A stretch of DNA of 64,000 bases. It comes from Purpureocillium takamizusanense. Its lineage: Eukaryota > Ascomycota > Sordariomycetes > Hypocreales > Ophiocordycipitaceae. The first letter of the stretch is position 1. The number at the start of each line of letters is the position of its first letter. Where the stretch lies: NCBI RefSeq assembly GCF_022605165.1, contig NC_063072.1, positions 1,860,001 through 1,924,000 of the forward strand, written 5' to 3'. A program made the translations under genes and the position numbers. The notes under the pieces are model-generated. The model ran no database searches. It saw nothing but the letters and a program-made list of their open reading frames with translations, and was not told where the DNA came from. This document shows, piece after piece, positions 21,332-33,200 of this stretch.

Positions 21332-22057
21332 ATGCAACTTGCAGTGAGAAATAGAGCTGCGCTTCTTGTGCAGAGCCGCACCCGGCCGCAACTTCACCGG
21401 CAACCCATGCTGCCCTTTGTTCGCTTGAGCCACACCCACCAAGCCGACGCCGATGTCTCCGATACCAGTCCCGGAACGATTTCAGGCCGGACAGCTCTGT
21501 CTGTGCCAAACACGGTCGAATACGCCCTGTATGTGTCCTGTTGCCCATCCCCACTGGACACTGTCCACAGCTGGCAGTCACTACTGTTCTCCGCTAACAG
21601 CGGCAGAACCACCTTGGATTCCCTCATCAACTGGGGTCGACAGTCTTCGCTGTGGCCTCTGACGTTCGCGCTCGCCTGCTGCGGCGTAGAGATGATTCAA
21701 CTTTCCATGCCGCGGTACGACCAAGATAGGCTGGGCATCATCTTCCGGGCCTCTCCTCGGCAGGCCGACGTCATGATCGTCGCGGGCACCGTCACCAACA
21801 AGATGGCGCCGGCGCTGCGCCAGTTGTACGACCAGATCCCGGACCCGAAATGGGTCATCAGCATGGGCAGCTGTGCCAACGGCGGCGGCTACTACCACTA
21901 TAGCTATTCCGTCGTCCGGGGAGTCGACCGCATTCTTCCGGTGGATGTCTACGTCCCAGGATGCCCTCCGACGGCAGAGGCGCTCATGTACGGCGTCTTT
22001 CAGCTTCAGGCGAAGATGCGGCGAACAAAAGTCACTCGAATGTGGTATCGGAGGTGA
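21332..22057 (+). CDS. PSST/NuoB-type complex I Fe-S subunit, divergent copy
   Basis: Exons 21332-21528 and 21607-22057 give 215 residues. The Arg-rich, acid-poor N-terminus ([19 protein letters not shown]) looks like a mitochondrial presequence. The NuoB core follows: [18 protein letters not shown], the vicinal Cys90-Cys91, [20 protein letters not shown] with Cys155, and [11 protein letters not shown] with Cys185, so all four ligands of cluster N2 are kept. PSST passes electrons from N2 to ubiquinone in complex I. After the Cys pair this protein reads [13 protein letters not shown], where the mitochondrial sequences I recall have AVEMMH followed by a small-residue stretch and PRYD; GTVTNK and VRGVDRILP also differ from the usual GTLTNK and VRGCDRIVP. 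These changes suggest a paralogue, perhaps a resistant target copy. If the genome has no other PSST gene, it is simply the housekeeping one. Confidence 0.9.
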   Translation: MQLAVRNRAALLVQSRTRPQLHRQPMLPFVRLSHTHQADADVSDTSPGTISGRTALSVPNTVEYALYVSCCPSPLDTVHSWQSLLFSANSGRTTLDSLINWGRQSSLWPLTFALACCGVEMIQLSMPRYDQDRLGIIFRASPRQADVMIVAGTVTNKMAPALRQLYDQIPDPKWVISMGSCANGGGYYHYSYSVVRGVDRILPVDVYVPGCPPTAEALMYGVFQLQAKMRRTKVTRMWYRR

Positions 22058-22552
22058 ATGAGGCTTAGGGAAGTGATCACACTTTTGTGTTGGACGGCCG
22101 GTTGAACGGGCTTGCACTGTGACTTATACGGTCGATAAATGGAGAGAGGGTTTAGGTCAATTGGACGTTGCCGCTGTTGAGGAACGGACCCCTAGCTTAT
22201 TAGTAGCGCCGCGGGTGGCAAAGTGGGTACCTACTAACAGCATGCCATGTCAGAGTGCCTCCAGTGCCTGACGAACCACATCACACCCAGCTAAGCTTGA
22301 GAACTTCACCGCACCTGCGCGCCGGACTCTGTGCTGTAGGCAACCTTGAACTCACGAACTCTTCGTATCCTCTACGCACAACCGTCGCCGCCACCAGACT
22401 CACACCATATACCCATCTGGAGTACCGTCCAGGGCCGCTTCAAGGGCTGGCATGCCGTTCTCGCACGCCGCACAAGACGCACACCCTCTCGTCCTCAGCA
22501 GCACCCGCCGCAACGCCCGCCACATCGCCGCCCTGCCCCCTCCCGCCGGTCC
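22058..22552. other. Spacer between the PSST-like and BTB-like genes
   Basis: It contains the 3' end of the PSST-like gene and the promoter of the BTB-like gene. The BTB-like frame stays open upstream to 22346, but no ATG occurs before 22553. Confidence 0.45.
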
Positions 22553-24138
22553 ATGTCCGCAACGCCGTCCGTGGCCGCAGACGGAGACGCATCCGAAAAT
22601 GCCAGCGCGGATGACTCCTCCGGCGTCGTCACGGTCGCCAAGGACGGGGATCTCGTCCTGGAGGTGACGTTTGAGACGTCTCCGGCGACCCTGAAGAAGA
22701 ACCGACAGGCAGCAGCAGCAGGAGTTTCGACCGCCCCCAACGGCAGGCTCTCGTCGTCGGCCGCGGCCACCGCGCGACTCGGGCCCAGGCCGGCGGCGGC
22801 GGCGTCGACGACGACGATGAAGACGACGCTCAAGGTGGCGTACAGGGTGAGCTCCCGGGCGCTGAGCCGGCACTCGCGCTACTTTGAGAACCTCTTGTCG
22901 AACCACCAGTTCCGCGAGGCGCGGCTCGTCGCCGACGCGCACGCCAAGCTCTCCCTCGCGGGCATCAAGCCCGCCGAGGCAGCCGTCCGCGACCTGCCCG
23001 TCGTCGCCGTGGCGGATGACGACCAGGCCACCGAGGCGACGGGCCGGGAGCTCGCGTTCGAGGTCATGTTGAGCATCATCCACGGGCGGCCGGCGCGCAA
23101 CAGCAACAACGCCAAGTCGCTCATGTCGTACGCCCTGACGCTGGCCATCATCGCCGACCGCTTCGACTGCGTCGCCCCCGTGGCCCGCGCGCTCAACCAC
23201 GAGCTCAAGTTCAAGTGGCCCGTCACGAGCAACAGGCCGTTGGTCGACGACGCGACGGGCCACCCGACCCAGATCGAGCAGGTGTTGCGGCAAAAGGTCC
23301 TGGTCGCGTGGCTGCTGGGACAGGCGATGCGGCTGCTGCAGTCGTCGCGGGAGCTCATCATGAGGGGGTCGAGGCTCTGGAGCGCATTCCATGAGGCGGA
23401 CCCGCGCTTGAGCGCCGCCTGGTGGAACTTGCCCGAGGGCCTGGAAGGTAGGTAATGCGCGCTCTCCTCCTCCTCCTCCTCCTCCTCCTCCTCCCGCCGT
23501 GGACGTGCCTCTCGTACGATGGCTGACGTGAACGCGTTGCAGATGAGCTGCAGTACAGGCGCGAGTGCATCCTCAACACCGTCTCGTCGGTTCAGCGCCA
23601 CTTCCTCGACCTGTACTCGTCGCGGGACAGGCAGTGCAAGCTCGGCTACGACACCAGCGCCGCCTGCGACATCTTCCAGCTGGGGCAGCTCCACCGCTTC
23701 CTCAAGTCCAAGGAGCTCCTCTTCCTCGTCGACTACTCCCAGTCGTCGCTCGACGCCGTCCCCGACACGCCGCACCTCGACCTCGAGGAGCTCATCGCCA
23801 CGCTGAGGCAGTGCCCCAACTACCAGGTCGACAAGCACCACGTCAACTGCGGGCCGCAGCTGCGCATCAAGGCCATCCTCGACTACATACGAACCATGCT
23901 CTCCGCCAATGTCGTCTCCATCTCCCACGCGGACTGGAAGAGGCGGCGCGCGCAGGTCTCTTGGAAAAGCCGCACGACGAAAATAAGCTCGACGGATGAC
24001 GACAGTGGCACCACGTTTGCGTTCACTCGAGCTGTTGCTCATGACAAACGTCTGCGTTATGAAGGGGCGATGCATGCGGACCACATGGCGTTGAGCCTCT
24101 TCACGGCGGACGCGTGGGACTGGACACCAGAGGCCTGA
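22553..24138 (+). CDS. BTB/POZ-like fungal protein of unknown role
   Basis: Exons 22553-23447 and 23543-24138 give 496 residues. After an Ala/Ser-rich stretch, residues about 80-250 contain a pattern like fungal BTB/POZ-like proteins (LKVAYRVSSRALSRHSRYFENLL, then a conserved stretch around LAFEVMLSIIHG and YALTLAIIADRFDC). The second exon has a Cys/His-containing region (CKLGYDTSAACDIFQLGQLHRFL, then CPNYQVDKHHVNCGPQLRIK), which recurs in this group and may bind a metal. BTB domains usually mediate protein-protein contacts; no partner or pathway can be given. The 95-bp intron contains a (CTC)n tract. The first ATG of the open frame, 22553, was taken as start. It follows the PSST-like gene on the same strand but looks like an ordinary genome gene, so it may mark the end of the accessory block. 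Confidence 0.75.
23463..23493 (+). repeat. (CTC)n microsatellite in an intron
   Basis: About ten CTC units in the intron of the BTB-like gene, forming a pyrimidine tract well before the acceptor at 23541-23542. Confidence 0.9.
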
Positions 24139-24377
24139 TGTTTCATGATACGACGCCAAATGTTTACAAGCAGCACTTCGTGCAGATATATTAGAGAGAC
24201 GCAAATCCCACCCTACCGGTGATTGATGGCCCGGCAGGTCCTTCGTAAGACGCTAGATGCGGGGCAGGCCCTCTAGAGCCAACCGGGCGGGGGTATAGGG
24301 TCGAGAAAGGGGGTCTTCCATAGACACACAGACAGCATGTGTGGAATTAGAGCTGGTCAGAGGACGTTTGCCCCTCC

Positions 24378-25800
24378 TCAGACGCTTGCCGTCGTCGTCT
24401 TCTCCCGCAGGGCGCCCTTGGACTCGGCGACGCCAGCGGCGTCGCTTCCGCTGCGGCTCTCTGTGTCCGCAGAAGAGGAAGCGGCCTTGGCCTTCATCAG
24501 GGGCCAGTGGCCCTTGAGCTCACGGAAGCGCAGCGCGACGAACATGCAGATGACAAAGAGCCAGTACAGGTTGTACGAGATGACGGACCCGTACGTGGCC
24601 GAGTTTGTCCAGCCGAGAATGGCGTTGAAGATGCCCCAACCACCGTCGGTGGCACCGTCTGGCTGGCAGCACTGTCGGGCATGTCAGTAATGGGCACGGA
24701 CTCGCATAATGGTTGGCGGTGAGGGAGGCACAGGGAAAGGAGAAGGGGAACAGTGGGAAAGGGGGCTGCAATGGTCGAGAACGTACGTTGACGTGCCACA
24801 CGCTCTTGTCAATGTCGTAAGAGCCAGCGCCGTTGCCCGTCTCCGTGGCGTCGCCGCCGACGGCCTCGTTCCACTTCTGGGCCTCAAAGTGCCAGACGGA
24901 GCGGGAGAAGAGACCCGCGGAGACGAGGTAGAGCAAGCATGTGGAGGCGACGAGGAAGATCTGCAGCTTGGCCGTGGAGCCGCCCTTGTAGAGGAGCCAG
25001 CCGATGAAGCCGCCGACGAACAGGCCGACGACGACGGGCAGGGGCACGGCGTAGGCGGGGGCGGAGAAGGAGACGCCGGCGACGAAGACGACAGCCTCGA
25101 TGCCCTCGCGCAGGACGGTGATGAAGGGCAGGGCGAACATGGCGTACTTTTCGAAGAAGCGCGCGAGCCAGCGGCGGCGGTTGCCACCCCTGAGGGGCGC
25201 CTCGAGGGAGCGGGCGAGCTTGACGCGCCACTTCTCCTGCATCTTGCCGATGCGCAGGAGGGCGACGCCCATGACGGTGATGATGAGCGAGGCGACGAGG
25301 CAGAAGGCGCCCTCGTAGTAGTGCTCGTTGGCCTCCCACGAGTTGCTGCCGACGGTGTAGAAGACGCCGATGAGGGCGGCGGCGATGATCATGCAGATGA
25401 GGAAGCCGGCACCGACGCCGAGCCAGATCTGTCGAGGGGGTCAACTGTTGTTCATTTTACCTTTGGTATATAATGGTGCGGCAGGTAGATGGGGTTCGAT
25501 CCTCCCTCTCCTTTTGCCCTTTCTTCCCATCTTGACGACGAGACAAGGGGAAGTTGATGGAGGAATGCGTTCGTATCATCAAGGGGACATGATGAGGGGG
25601 CATGACGAGGCGTGTAAACTGATCTACTACTAGAAGGAACGTACCTGTCGCCGCAGCTTCTTGTAGATCTTGACATCGCGATTGGGTCCGTCGAGCGTCT
25701 GCTTAAGGAAGGCCAGCAGGACGGAGACGATGATGACCGTCTCAAGCGTCTCGCGAAAGACGATGAGGAAGACGGGGACGGAAAAGACGTCCTTGGCCAT
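24378..25800 (-). CDS. FTR1: High-affinity iron permease FTR1
   Basis: Exons on the minus strand, 25800-25645, 25428-24787 and 24671-24378, give 363 residues. The protein starts [20 protein letters not shown] and carries the two acidic iron-channel motifs of the family: RETLE at residues 16-20 and REGIE near residue 168, each within a membrane segment. About seven membrane spans are visible, and the C-terminal tail is hydrophilic and Ser/Lys-rich. FTR1 takes Fe3+ handed over by the ferroxidase FET3 at the plasma membrane. FET3 is the next gene, divergently transcribed, as often seen in fungi. An HGATAR-type motif (ATCAGATAA) lies at 26385-26393, 585 bp upstream of the start, so repression by a SreA/Urbs1-type GATA factor under iron-replete conditions is likely (inference). 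Confidence 0.96.
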
Positions 25801-28800
25801 GATGACGGGCAGCAGGGCAGGGAAGAGGGATGCGCTGGGCGAGGAGAGGGAGGAGGAAGAGGAGGAGGGCGAAGAGGAGGATGTACTGAGCGCGGGCGTG
25901 TATGTGTGTATCTATCTCTCTGCGCGTCACAACCAAACCCCTCCGAGGAGAATGAGAAGGAAGCGGCAGCTCTGCTGCTTTAACGTGATGCTTGGACAAA
26001 GTTGTCCAGGTCCGTACACCAACTATGCAGATCGGCGGACAAGGAAGCGTCGGCCAGATCCTATAGACAGACAGCACCGAAAAAGACAAGAAGAGACAAA
26101 CAGGCGGATGGTTGACAGAGAGACAGCATGCGGGCAAGTAGGTGACATGCCTGCCGGTGCCAAGCGACTCCCTGTCTGATTATCTAGTAACTCCAGTGCC
26201 TGGGCATCGGGAGATGGGATGGGCCATGGGAGGGGGGAGGGTCCAGGCGGGTGGGCGTGGGCGTGGGCGTGGATGTGGTGGTGGGTGTGGGTGCGCGGGC
26301 CCGCGGCGAGGACCGGGATCTTGATTATCTTAGTAGGGCATGTATTCCGCGGTAGAGGACGAGAGAAGGGGGGAGCGGCTTCGGATCAGATAAAAACAAA
26401 TTCATGTAGAAAATTCTGGTTGCGCGCGTGGTGCGGCTGCTGGCCTGGCTGTTGGTCCCGTCGGTCCATGTGCATGGATCCAATGTGGAAGAGGAGGGGA
26501 TCCGCTCCACGAGCCGGATTCATGGCATCGCATCCAGAGGCTCGCTCGCTTGTTGTGGTACGTAGCTCTGCTGGCTGGCCTGGCTGCATCGTCATGCCAC
26601 CAACAACTTACCCTTGGCCCATGAGAAAAACCCACTACCATCGAAGCCCCCACACCATCCATGCGTGCGTGGACGATGATGATGATTATGATGGTGGTGG
26701 TGGAGTGAGAGGTGAATGGCAGGAAGCCTTGGAAGGCACCTGAAGTGTGCGCCCGCACTTTCTGTCATGGATGCTGCTGGGCTGTATGGCTTGGCTCACC
26801 GGCTGTCGCTGGCGTTGTGACGATGCCCAGATGGACGGGATGGAGATGGAGCATATGGAGGCTCCAGCTGCCTGTGGACTGGGCGTTTGGTAATCCGCCA
26901 AGTGGAGCGGCAGTGGTGGTGGGTGGTGCGCTGCAGGGCCCCTGCCTCGATGGAAGCTAGTAGCTGCTGAGGAAGGTGCCCGGGCTCCACTGCGCGGGCA
27001 GCTGGCAGTATCCCTTGGCATGGGCGATGATGGATGAAATCACCCCACCTGTCGCCGCCAGCGGGGTCCTACTCTCAGCGACCCAGGCAGCGCAGTCAGG
27101 GCTAGTAGTTATCGTCAGATCAGAAATGCCAGCCGCCAGTTCCGTCCAGCCCAGCCCAGCAGCACAAGGCAGGTATCCCTTCAACCACCGGTCATGGGGA
27201 GGGGCCAGTCCAGCCAAGCCAAGCCCAGCCCAGTGCAGTGGGGGGCAGCCTGGGCAGGGGTGCGGCCCTGGTGATCGCCGCAATCAATCAGTCAATCAAT
27301 CAATCACTTGTTGATGGCTTCTCCCCTCCATCTGCCTCCTTCCCAGCGTCGACGGGGGTCTTGGGGGGTTCCCAGTGGCCCCCTGCCCTGGGCTGCACTG
27401 CACTGCCCGATGCGGCATCGCGCTGGAAGCCCGCGCCAATCTGTGCTTGGCACAGGGACCCAGCTGGTGCCGTTAGCGCGGCAAGCCACCGGCATCTTTG
27501 CGCCGACAGGATGGAGCGAGCGACTTCCATCATTCACGCCGCCTCGGGTTGTCTTTTGCTCGGTCCCTCTGCGGGCGGCAGACTTTGTACACGCCGCGCG
27601 CTTTCTTTCTCTGTTCGTCAATCTCTTGCCCTCTGGCTTGCGCGCGGGGATCCATTTTCAGCTGCTGGGGCGGCAAGCGCAACACCTTCCAGCTTTGGCG
27701 ACAGAGAGACAGAGAGAGGGAGGAGAGCCGACTGATTCATCAAGGTTTTTCTCTTCCCCTTGCTCCCATCCCCATTTCGCTTCCCACTGCGTTTTTCTGT
27801 CGTCACGCCCCGGCTGGCAACAGGGGGAGGGGAACCTCGGCCTATTTAGGATCTTGGCGTCGCGGCCAGCAACAGCAGCAGCAGCAATAGCATTGACCCG
27901 ACTAGGGACCCAACAACACACCATGGAGAGTTGTAGTAACATCTACCAGTCAGTCATGTCGATGTCTGTCCAGTTCACATGCCCGACAAACAACAAACAA
28001 CAAACGAAGGAACGACGGACGGGGGTGAGGGAAATCAGTCCACCGGAAAATGTCAGTCTGCAATGCCACCGCCGTCCGCTCTCCGCGGGCGGGGCTGGGG
28101 CGAGGCCGATCGCAAGGTTGCCAGCCGCCTCTGCTACTACTACTACTACTGCTACCACCAGGTACCGATAGCGGACCGATATAACGCACCAGCTGCAAAG
28201 TAACCGCACCGCTCAAGATTCTCGAACCCTTCCCGGACACGGTAATAACGGCGTCGGCGAACAGATGGTTCATGCACAAGTCGGCGAATGTGTCCGCTTT
28301 CGATGTTTTCGTTTACCCCTCGTGGCTCTCTCCCTTCCTATTGTGGGACGAAAGAAAGAAGCAGAACAAAAAACAGACAAAGTTCCGCCGGATATCGTTC
28401 GACTTCCATCCTCGGGTCACTTGCTTTTGTTTCTGTCGTTGCACCAAACCCCGGACCGCTCCACACGACGCCGCATGGAATCCACCCCAACACAACCCTC
28501 CACCTCCACCACCACGTTTTCTCTCATCAACAACCGGGCGGCCATCATGTGTGACCGCGGCCAGAGCCCGCCCGCACGTCCGTCCTTCCAGTGATCCATC
28601 CCATCCATCCGGGATCGCAAGGCCAGGCTCGTGTTGGAAAAAGTTTTCCAGTCCATGTCAAGCAAGGCCTGGTAGTTACGTGCCAACACAACATTCCCTC
28701 GCTTGGGCTCTCCCCACTCCCAACCTGACTTGACTTGACGCCTCTGTGTGTCCGGTTGTTGGCGCCATAGTTAGCCCCGCTATCCTTACTCGTCTCTCTC

Positions 28801-29743
28801 GTATGTGGCGCCAACTCGTCGGCTTATCAGATGGGCCTAGATGCTTTCGCGGTTGGGCCTTCAGCCTTTTTCGTTGGCAGTTTATCAATCAGCCCCAAGG
28901 GGGGGAAGAGGGTCGTCCACATGCGGCGGGTCGGGTCCATCCATGCATGGCGGCGCCATCTTTCCATGCCCATGTCCATGCCCTTCCCCCCTTCCCCTTG
29001 TTCGCTTTCTCCAGCTTGCAGGATATGCTGTACCTGTCCGTACGACAAAGATTTTGTCGTCAGGTGAGAAGACGAGCACATCGACAACGAGGGGACTCGC
29101 TCGCCTACTCATGCCTATCCCAGAGCCCCCTCAGGAACCCAATCATACATCATTCCTTCAACTACAGCTCCTAGCTCCCCCTGGCTCAGCTGGCTGCCAC
29201 TTTCTTTCTTCACCCCCCTCCCCCAACCTCCCGTTGCTGCAAAGGTTCGTCCAGCCTGTCGGTCCCGCTTCTGCCCGCTCGCGCCCAAGCAAGTTGATAT
29301 TGAGTCACTCGTGTAAATGATCAACGCTATGCGTGTGGGGGGGAATTAAGTCTCGAAACCAAAACTTGCCACTTTCCATAATCCCTATCCCTCGTTCGCG
29401 GACACATCCGTGCCAATTATCACCATAGCCGTTCGCCGGCTCAGGCCATACCGCCGGACCAACTCCCGGCCGTTTACGAGCCACGGTCCGCGATAATCGC
29501 GCAAAGGTAAAGCACATCGAGTTGATCTGCCCCCGGTACGGTGCGCCTGGTCTCGGATACAAAAAAAAAACTTGTGTTCGATTCGGACCAAAGCCCGCAT
29601 CCCCGTCATCGTTGTCGAGGTCGGTGAGATCATCAAGGACAAAGGGCGCATCTCTTGACTTCCCCACGGCCACCCTCCTATTCCAAGAGACTCCCTCGGC
29701 CATCCAGCTGCTTGAAGTTGTCACCGTCAACGCACACATAGCA
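25801..29743. promoter_or_regulatory. FTR1-FET3 divergent intergenic region with GATA motifs
   Basis: This 3.9-kb spacer lies between the start codons of the iron permease and ferroxidase genes. Two exact ATCWGATAA matches occur, one near each gene: ATCAGATAA at 26385-26393 and its complement TTATCAGAT at 28824-28832. This is the sequence recognised by fungal iron-responsive GATA repressors. The rest contains simple or near-simple stretches (GGAGGAAGAGGAGGAG near 25847-25890, GTGGGCGTGG near 26250-26290, CAGCCCAGCC near 27145-27240). Several long open frames cross it, but their composition is that of low-complexity DNA. Unannotated 5' UTR introns or a non-coding RNA are possible. Confidence 0.5.
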
Positions 29744-32113
29744 ATGGCCGTCTTCACCAAAGTGGCAGCCTTGGCCGCTGTCGCGAGCGTTGCTGCCGCG
29801 GCCACGGTCAACTATGACTTCAACATCACATGGGTGACGGCCAACCCCGACGGTGCGTTCCCGCGACCCGTCGTCGGCGTCAACAACCAATGGCCCATCC
29901 CCAAGATCGAGGCCGACGTGGGCGACCGCATCGTCGTCAAGGTCAACAACCAGTTGGGGAACCAGACCACGTCGCTGCACTTTCACGGCCTTTACATGAA
30001 CGGCACCAACCACATGGACGGGCCCGATGGCGTCACTCAGTGTGCCATTCCCCCAGGGCAGTCCATGACATACAACTTCACGGTGAGTGCTGGCATGACA
30101 ATGCCAAACGTTCTTCAGGACGTGTGTGTCTGATGGAAGCAGATCAATCAACCCGGCACGTACTGGTACCACTCGCACACGCACGCCCAGTACCCAGACG
30201 GCCTTCGCGGCCCGCTCATCATCCACGACAAGGACTTTCCGTACAAGAAGGACGTCGACCATGAGGTGGTCCTGACCCTGTCGGACTGGTATCATGACCA
30301 GATGGCAGACCTCATCCCCATCTTCATGAGCAAGAACAACCCCACGGGCGCGGAGCCCGTCCCCAACTCCGCCCTCATGAACGAGACGCAGAACCTCAAG
30401 TTTGCCGTCGAGCCGGGCAAGACGTACCTCTTCCGCGTCATCAACATCGGCGCCTTTGCTGGCCAGTACCTGTGGTTCGAGGGCCACAAGATGACCATTG
30501 TCGAGGTCGACGGCGTGTACACGCAAAAGGCCGAGGCCGACAGCGTGTACATCTCGGCCGCCCAGCGCGTCAGCTTCCTCCTCACCACCAAGAACGACAC
30601 GGGCGCCAACTTTCCCATTGTTGCCAGCATGGACACGGTGAGCAGCCCTGATATATATATATATATATAAACACATATATATCGCGCCCCCCAAGGACCC
30701 CCCGCTGATGTGCAAGACAGACGCTATTCGACCAGCTCCCTCCCGAGCTCAACTACAACAGCACCGGCTGGCTCGTCTACGACGACGCCAAGCCCAAGCC
30801 CGACGCGGCGCTCGTCGACGAGTTCGACCCCTTTGACGACATGACGCTGGTGCCGTACGACGAGATGCCGCTCCTCCCGGAGCCGGACCAGGTGGTGCAG
30901 CTCGACGTCATCATGGACAACCTCGGCGACGGCGCCAACTACGCCTTCTTCAACAACATCAGCTACAAGCCGCCCAAGGTGCCGTCGCTCTACAGCGTGC
31001 TCTCCGCCGGCGACATGGCCACCAACGCCGCCATCTACGGCGAGTTCACCCACCCCTTTGTTCTCAAGAAGGGCGAGATCGTACAGATTGTCGTCAACAA
31101 CCTGGACACGGGCCGCCACCCCTTCCACCTCCACGGCCACGCCTTCCAGGCCATCCACCGCTCCGAGGAGGACGCCGGCACCTACGACGACCAGGGCGGC
31201 GACCAGAACCAGACGTTTGCCAAGGCCCCCATGCGCCGCGACACCCTTGTCATCTACCCGACGGGCAACATTGTACTGCGCTTCAAGGCGGACAATCCCG
31301 GTATGTTGGTTCTCCTCCCCCGTTGCGCTATATCACCTCTCTACATCCGTCTATGTCTCCATCCCTCCATCTACCCACTTAAAACACACACACACACACA
31401 CACACACACGGGACCGTCACGATGCAAGCCGCTTACACGAGGAACTGCAGGCGTCTGGCTGTTCCACTGCCACATCGAGTGGCACGTCGTCTCAGGCCTC
31501 ATGGCGACCTTTGTCGAGGCCCCCACCGAGCTGCAGAAGCAAATCACGATCCCCCAGGACCATCTGGACGTCTGCAAGGCCGCCGGCCAGCCCACCGCCG
31601 GCAACGCCGCCGGAAACACCGTCGACCTCCTTGATCTCCGCGGCCAGAACGCGCCCCCCGATCCATTGCCTGCTGGGTACGTTCATTACACACGCGCCCG
31701 CGCGCGTCTTGCCACTGTCACACTCTTCTCCCTGTCCCAGCGTCTTCTACACTACCCCTCATTGCCCATCTTCACTCCTTATCCTCTTGTTACCTCCAAG
31801 CTCAACGTAGCGCTGACCTGTTGCCCCGTCATCATCCAGCTTCACCACCCGTGGCATCGTCGCCCTCGTCTTCAGCTGCGTCGCCGGCATCCTCGGCGTC
31901 TGCGTCGTCGCCTGGTACGGCTTCGCCCAGCCCGCCGACGAGGTGCCCCCCGAGGTCGCCCGCCTCATGGACGACTCGCCGTCGGACCCTAACGGCCCCA
32001 CCACCACCGCCGCCACCGATGGCGTTCACGCTCGCGCGGCGGGCGAAGACGATGCCCTCGTCACCGTGGCGTCCGGCAGCGCCCAGCACCACCGCGCGAC
32101 GGCGACGTCTTGA
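29744..32113 (+). CDS. FET3: Multicopper ferroxidase FET3
   Basis: Exons 29744-30082, 30143-30637, 30721-31300, 31451-31676 and 31840-32113 give 637 residues. A signal peptide (about 1-20) precedes three cupredoxin domains. The copper-ligand motifs are complete: [31 protein letters not shown] and [14 protein letters not shown] single membrane span near the C-terminus ([23 protein letters not shown]) and an acidic tail mark it as plasma-membrane Fet3 rather than a secreted laccase. It oxidises Fe2+ to Fe3+ with O2 and passes the iron to FTR1, the divergent neighbour. The second and third introns contain (AT)n and (CA)n tracts. All junctions keep phase. Confidence 0.95.
30651..30669 (+). repeat. 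(AT)n microsatellite in FET3 intron 2
   Basis: Alternating AT just after the donor site of the 83-bp second intron of FET3. Confidence 0.9.
31384..31409 (+). repeat. (CA)n microsatellite in FET3 intron 3
   Basis: About 13 CA units inside the 150-bp third intron of FET3, 41 bp before the acceptor at 31449-31450. Confidence 0.9.
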
Positions 32114-33200
32114 CAGACGTAGGGGGGAAACGGAATTGCGCTTGTGCATCCCCTGGGGTGCTCGTCGCCTGGCTGGGCGTTCATTCAAGGAGAGTGCAAA
32201 GTGTCATCGTCACGTCGTTGTCGTTCTTGTTCTTTTTCGCGGCATACAGCAGCAGCAGCAGAGAGAGGAAGAGATGAAGACGGGGGGGAACAAGTGTAGC
32301 GGGAAGAAGAAAAAAACACGCATGAGCCAGGGCTCAAAGCATTGTAGAGGCCGCACGCCCAGCATGTCAGTAATAAGTTAATCCGTTGTTGCTAAGTAGT
32401 AGTAGTATATCAATGATACCCCCCTCTCGGGAGCCTTTGCCATCTCTCCTCCATCACAAGGGCTCACCCGCAGAAATCAAGACCACGTCGCTACAGTAGT
32501 AGTAGTCGTCGTTAAAGTATCTTTTGCGTAGTATCTATACAAGCGACAGAGCTTCGAAATACGTCAGGCACATGAACCCGCTGATAGATTCCGATCACAG
32601 ACAAGATCAAAATAAAAGACACCACACAAAAAATTCCTCGCCCGAAGGCGGACTCTTTCGATCCCACCGGGGCGTCCGTTCATCATCTGCGCTTGCCCTG
32701 TCCTGCTCGGCCCTGCCCTGCATTGCGCTGCACTGCATTAGGCGTGGGCCCCCCCTCGTCCTCGCGCACAAAGAAGATCGATGGGAGTATCATACACCGT
32801 CATCGTCCACGCCTCCCGCCTGGACATCCCCCCACCCCCCGGGTTCCCTCGAGGGGGGTAAGCCACCTTTTTGCGCCGAACCATGCACGCACATCACGTC
32901 CTGCCACCACTCACTCGGGGGTGGCGGACCCCTTCATTAAAAGTGTCGGGTGCCCTCTCCGGAAGAAAAAAGTCCGGGGTCGTCGCGGAGGGGAGGAGGC
33001 ACCCGCTAAGTTTGGTAAAATAGATGGCCGTCGGCCGCCTGGCACGTCTTCCATCGCGGCACGTCGTCCGCCTTGATCGCAGAAAGTACTGCACGACACA
33101 CAGCTGGCGCACATCCCCAAGGAAGGATCCAACGCACGCTGTCGCGGAAGCGGGGAACCGCTCGGGGCGTCGTGCCCTGTCCCCCGCAGTCGTATCGTGT
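32114..33200. other. Convergent intergenic region FET3 - PIS1
   Basis: It lies between two gene 3' ends and contains no credible gene. It holds a CAGCAGCAG run near 32250, several TAGTAGTAG runs (32395-32405, 32496-32505) and C-rich stretches. Confidence 0.5.

Noticed and set aside
22400..23392. Minus-strand open frame of 330 codons
   Set aside because: Shadow of the BTB-like exon, rich in Arg/Gly/His as expected for an antisense reading.
25480..25505. GGTTCGATCC-like string resembling a tRNA T-arm
   Set aside because: No matching acceptor stem, anticodon arm or D-arm around it; it lies in FTR1 intron 1.
27308..28171. Plus-strand open frame of 287 codons between FTR1 and FET3
   Set aside because: Crosses low-complexity CAGCCC and CTTTCTTT sequence, no domain, and competing frames of similar length on both strands.
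29678..30715. Minus-strand open frame of 345 codons
   Set aside because: Antisense shadow of FET3; it runs through a FET3 intron and an AT repeat with no protein family resemblance.
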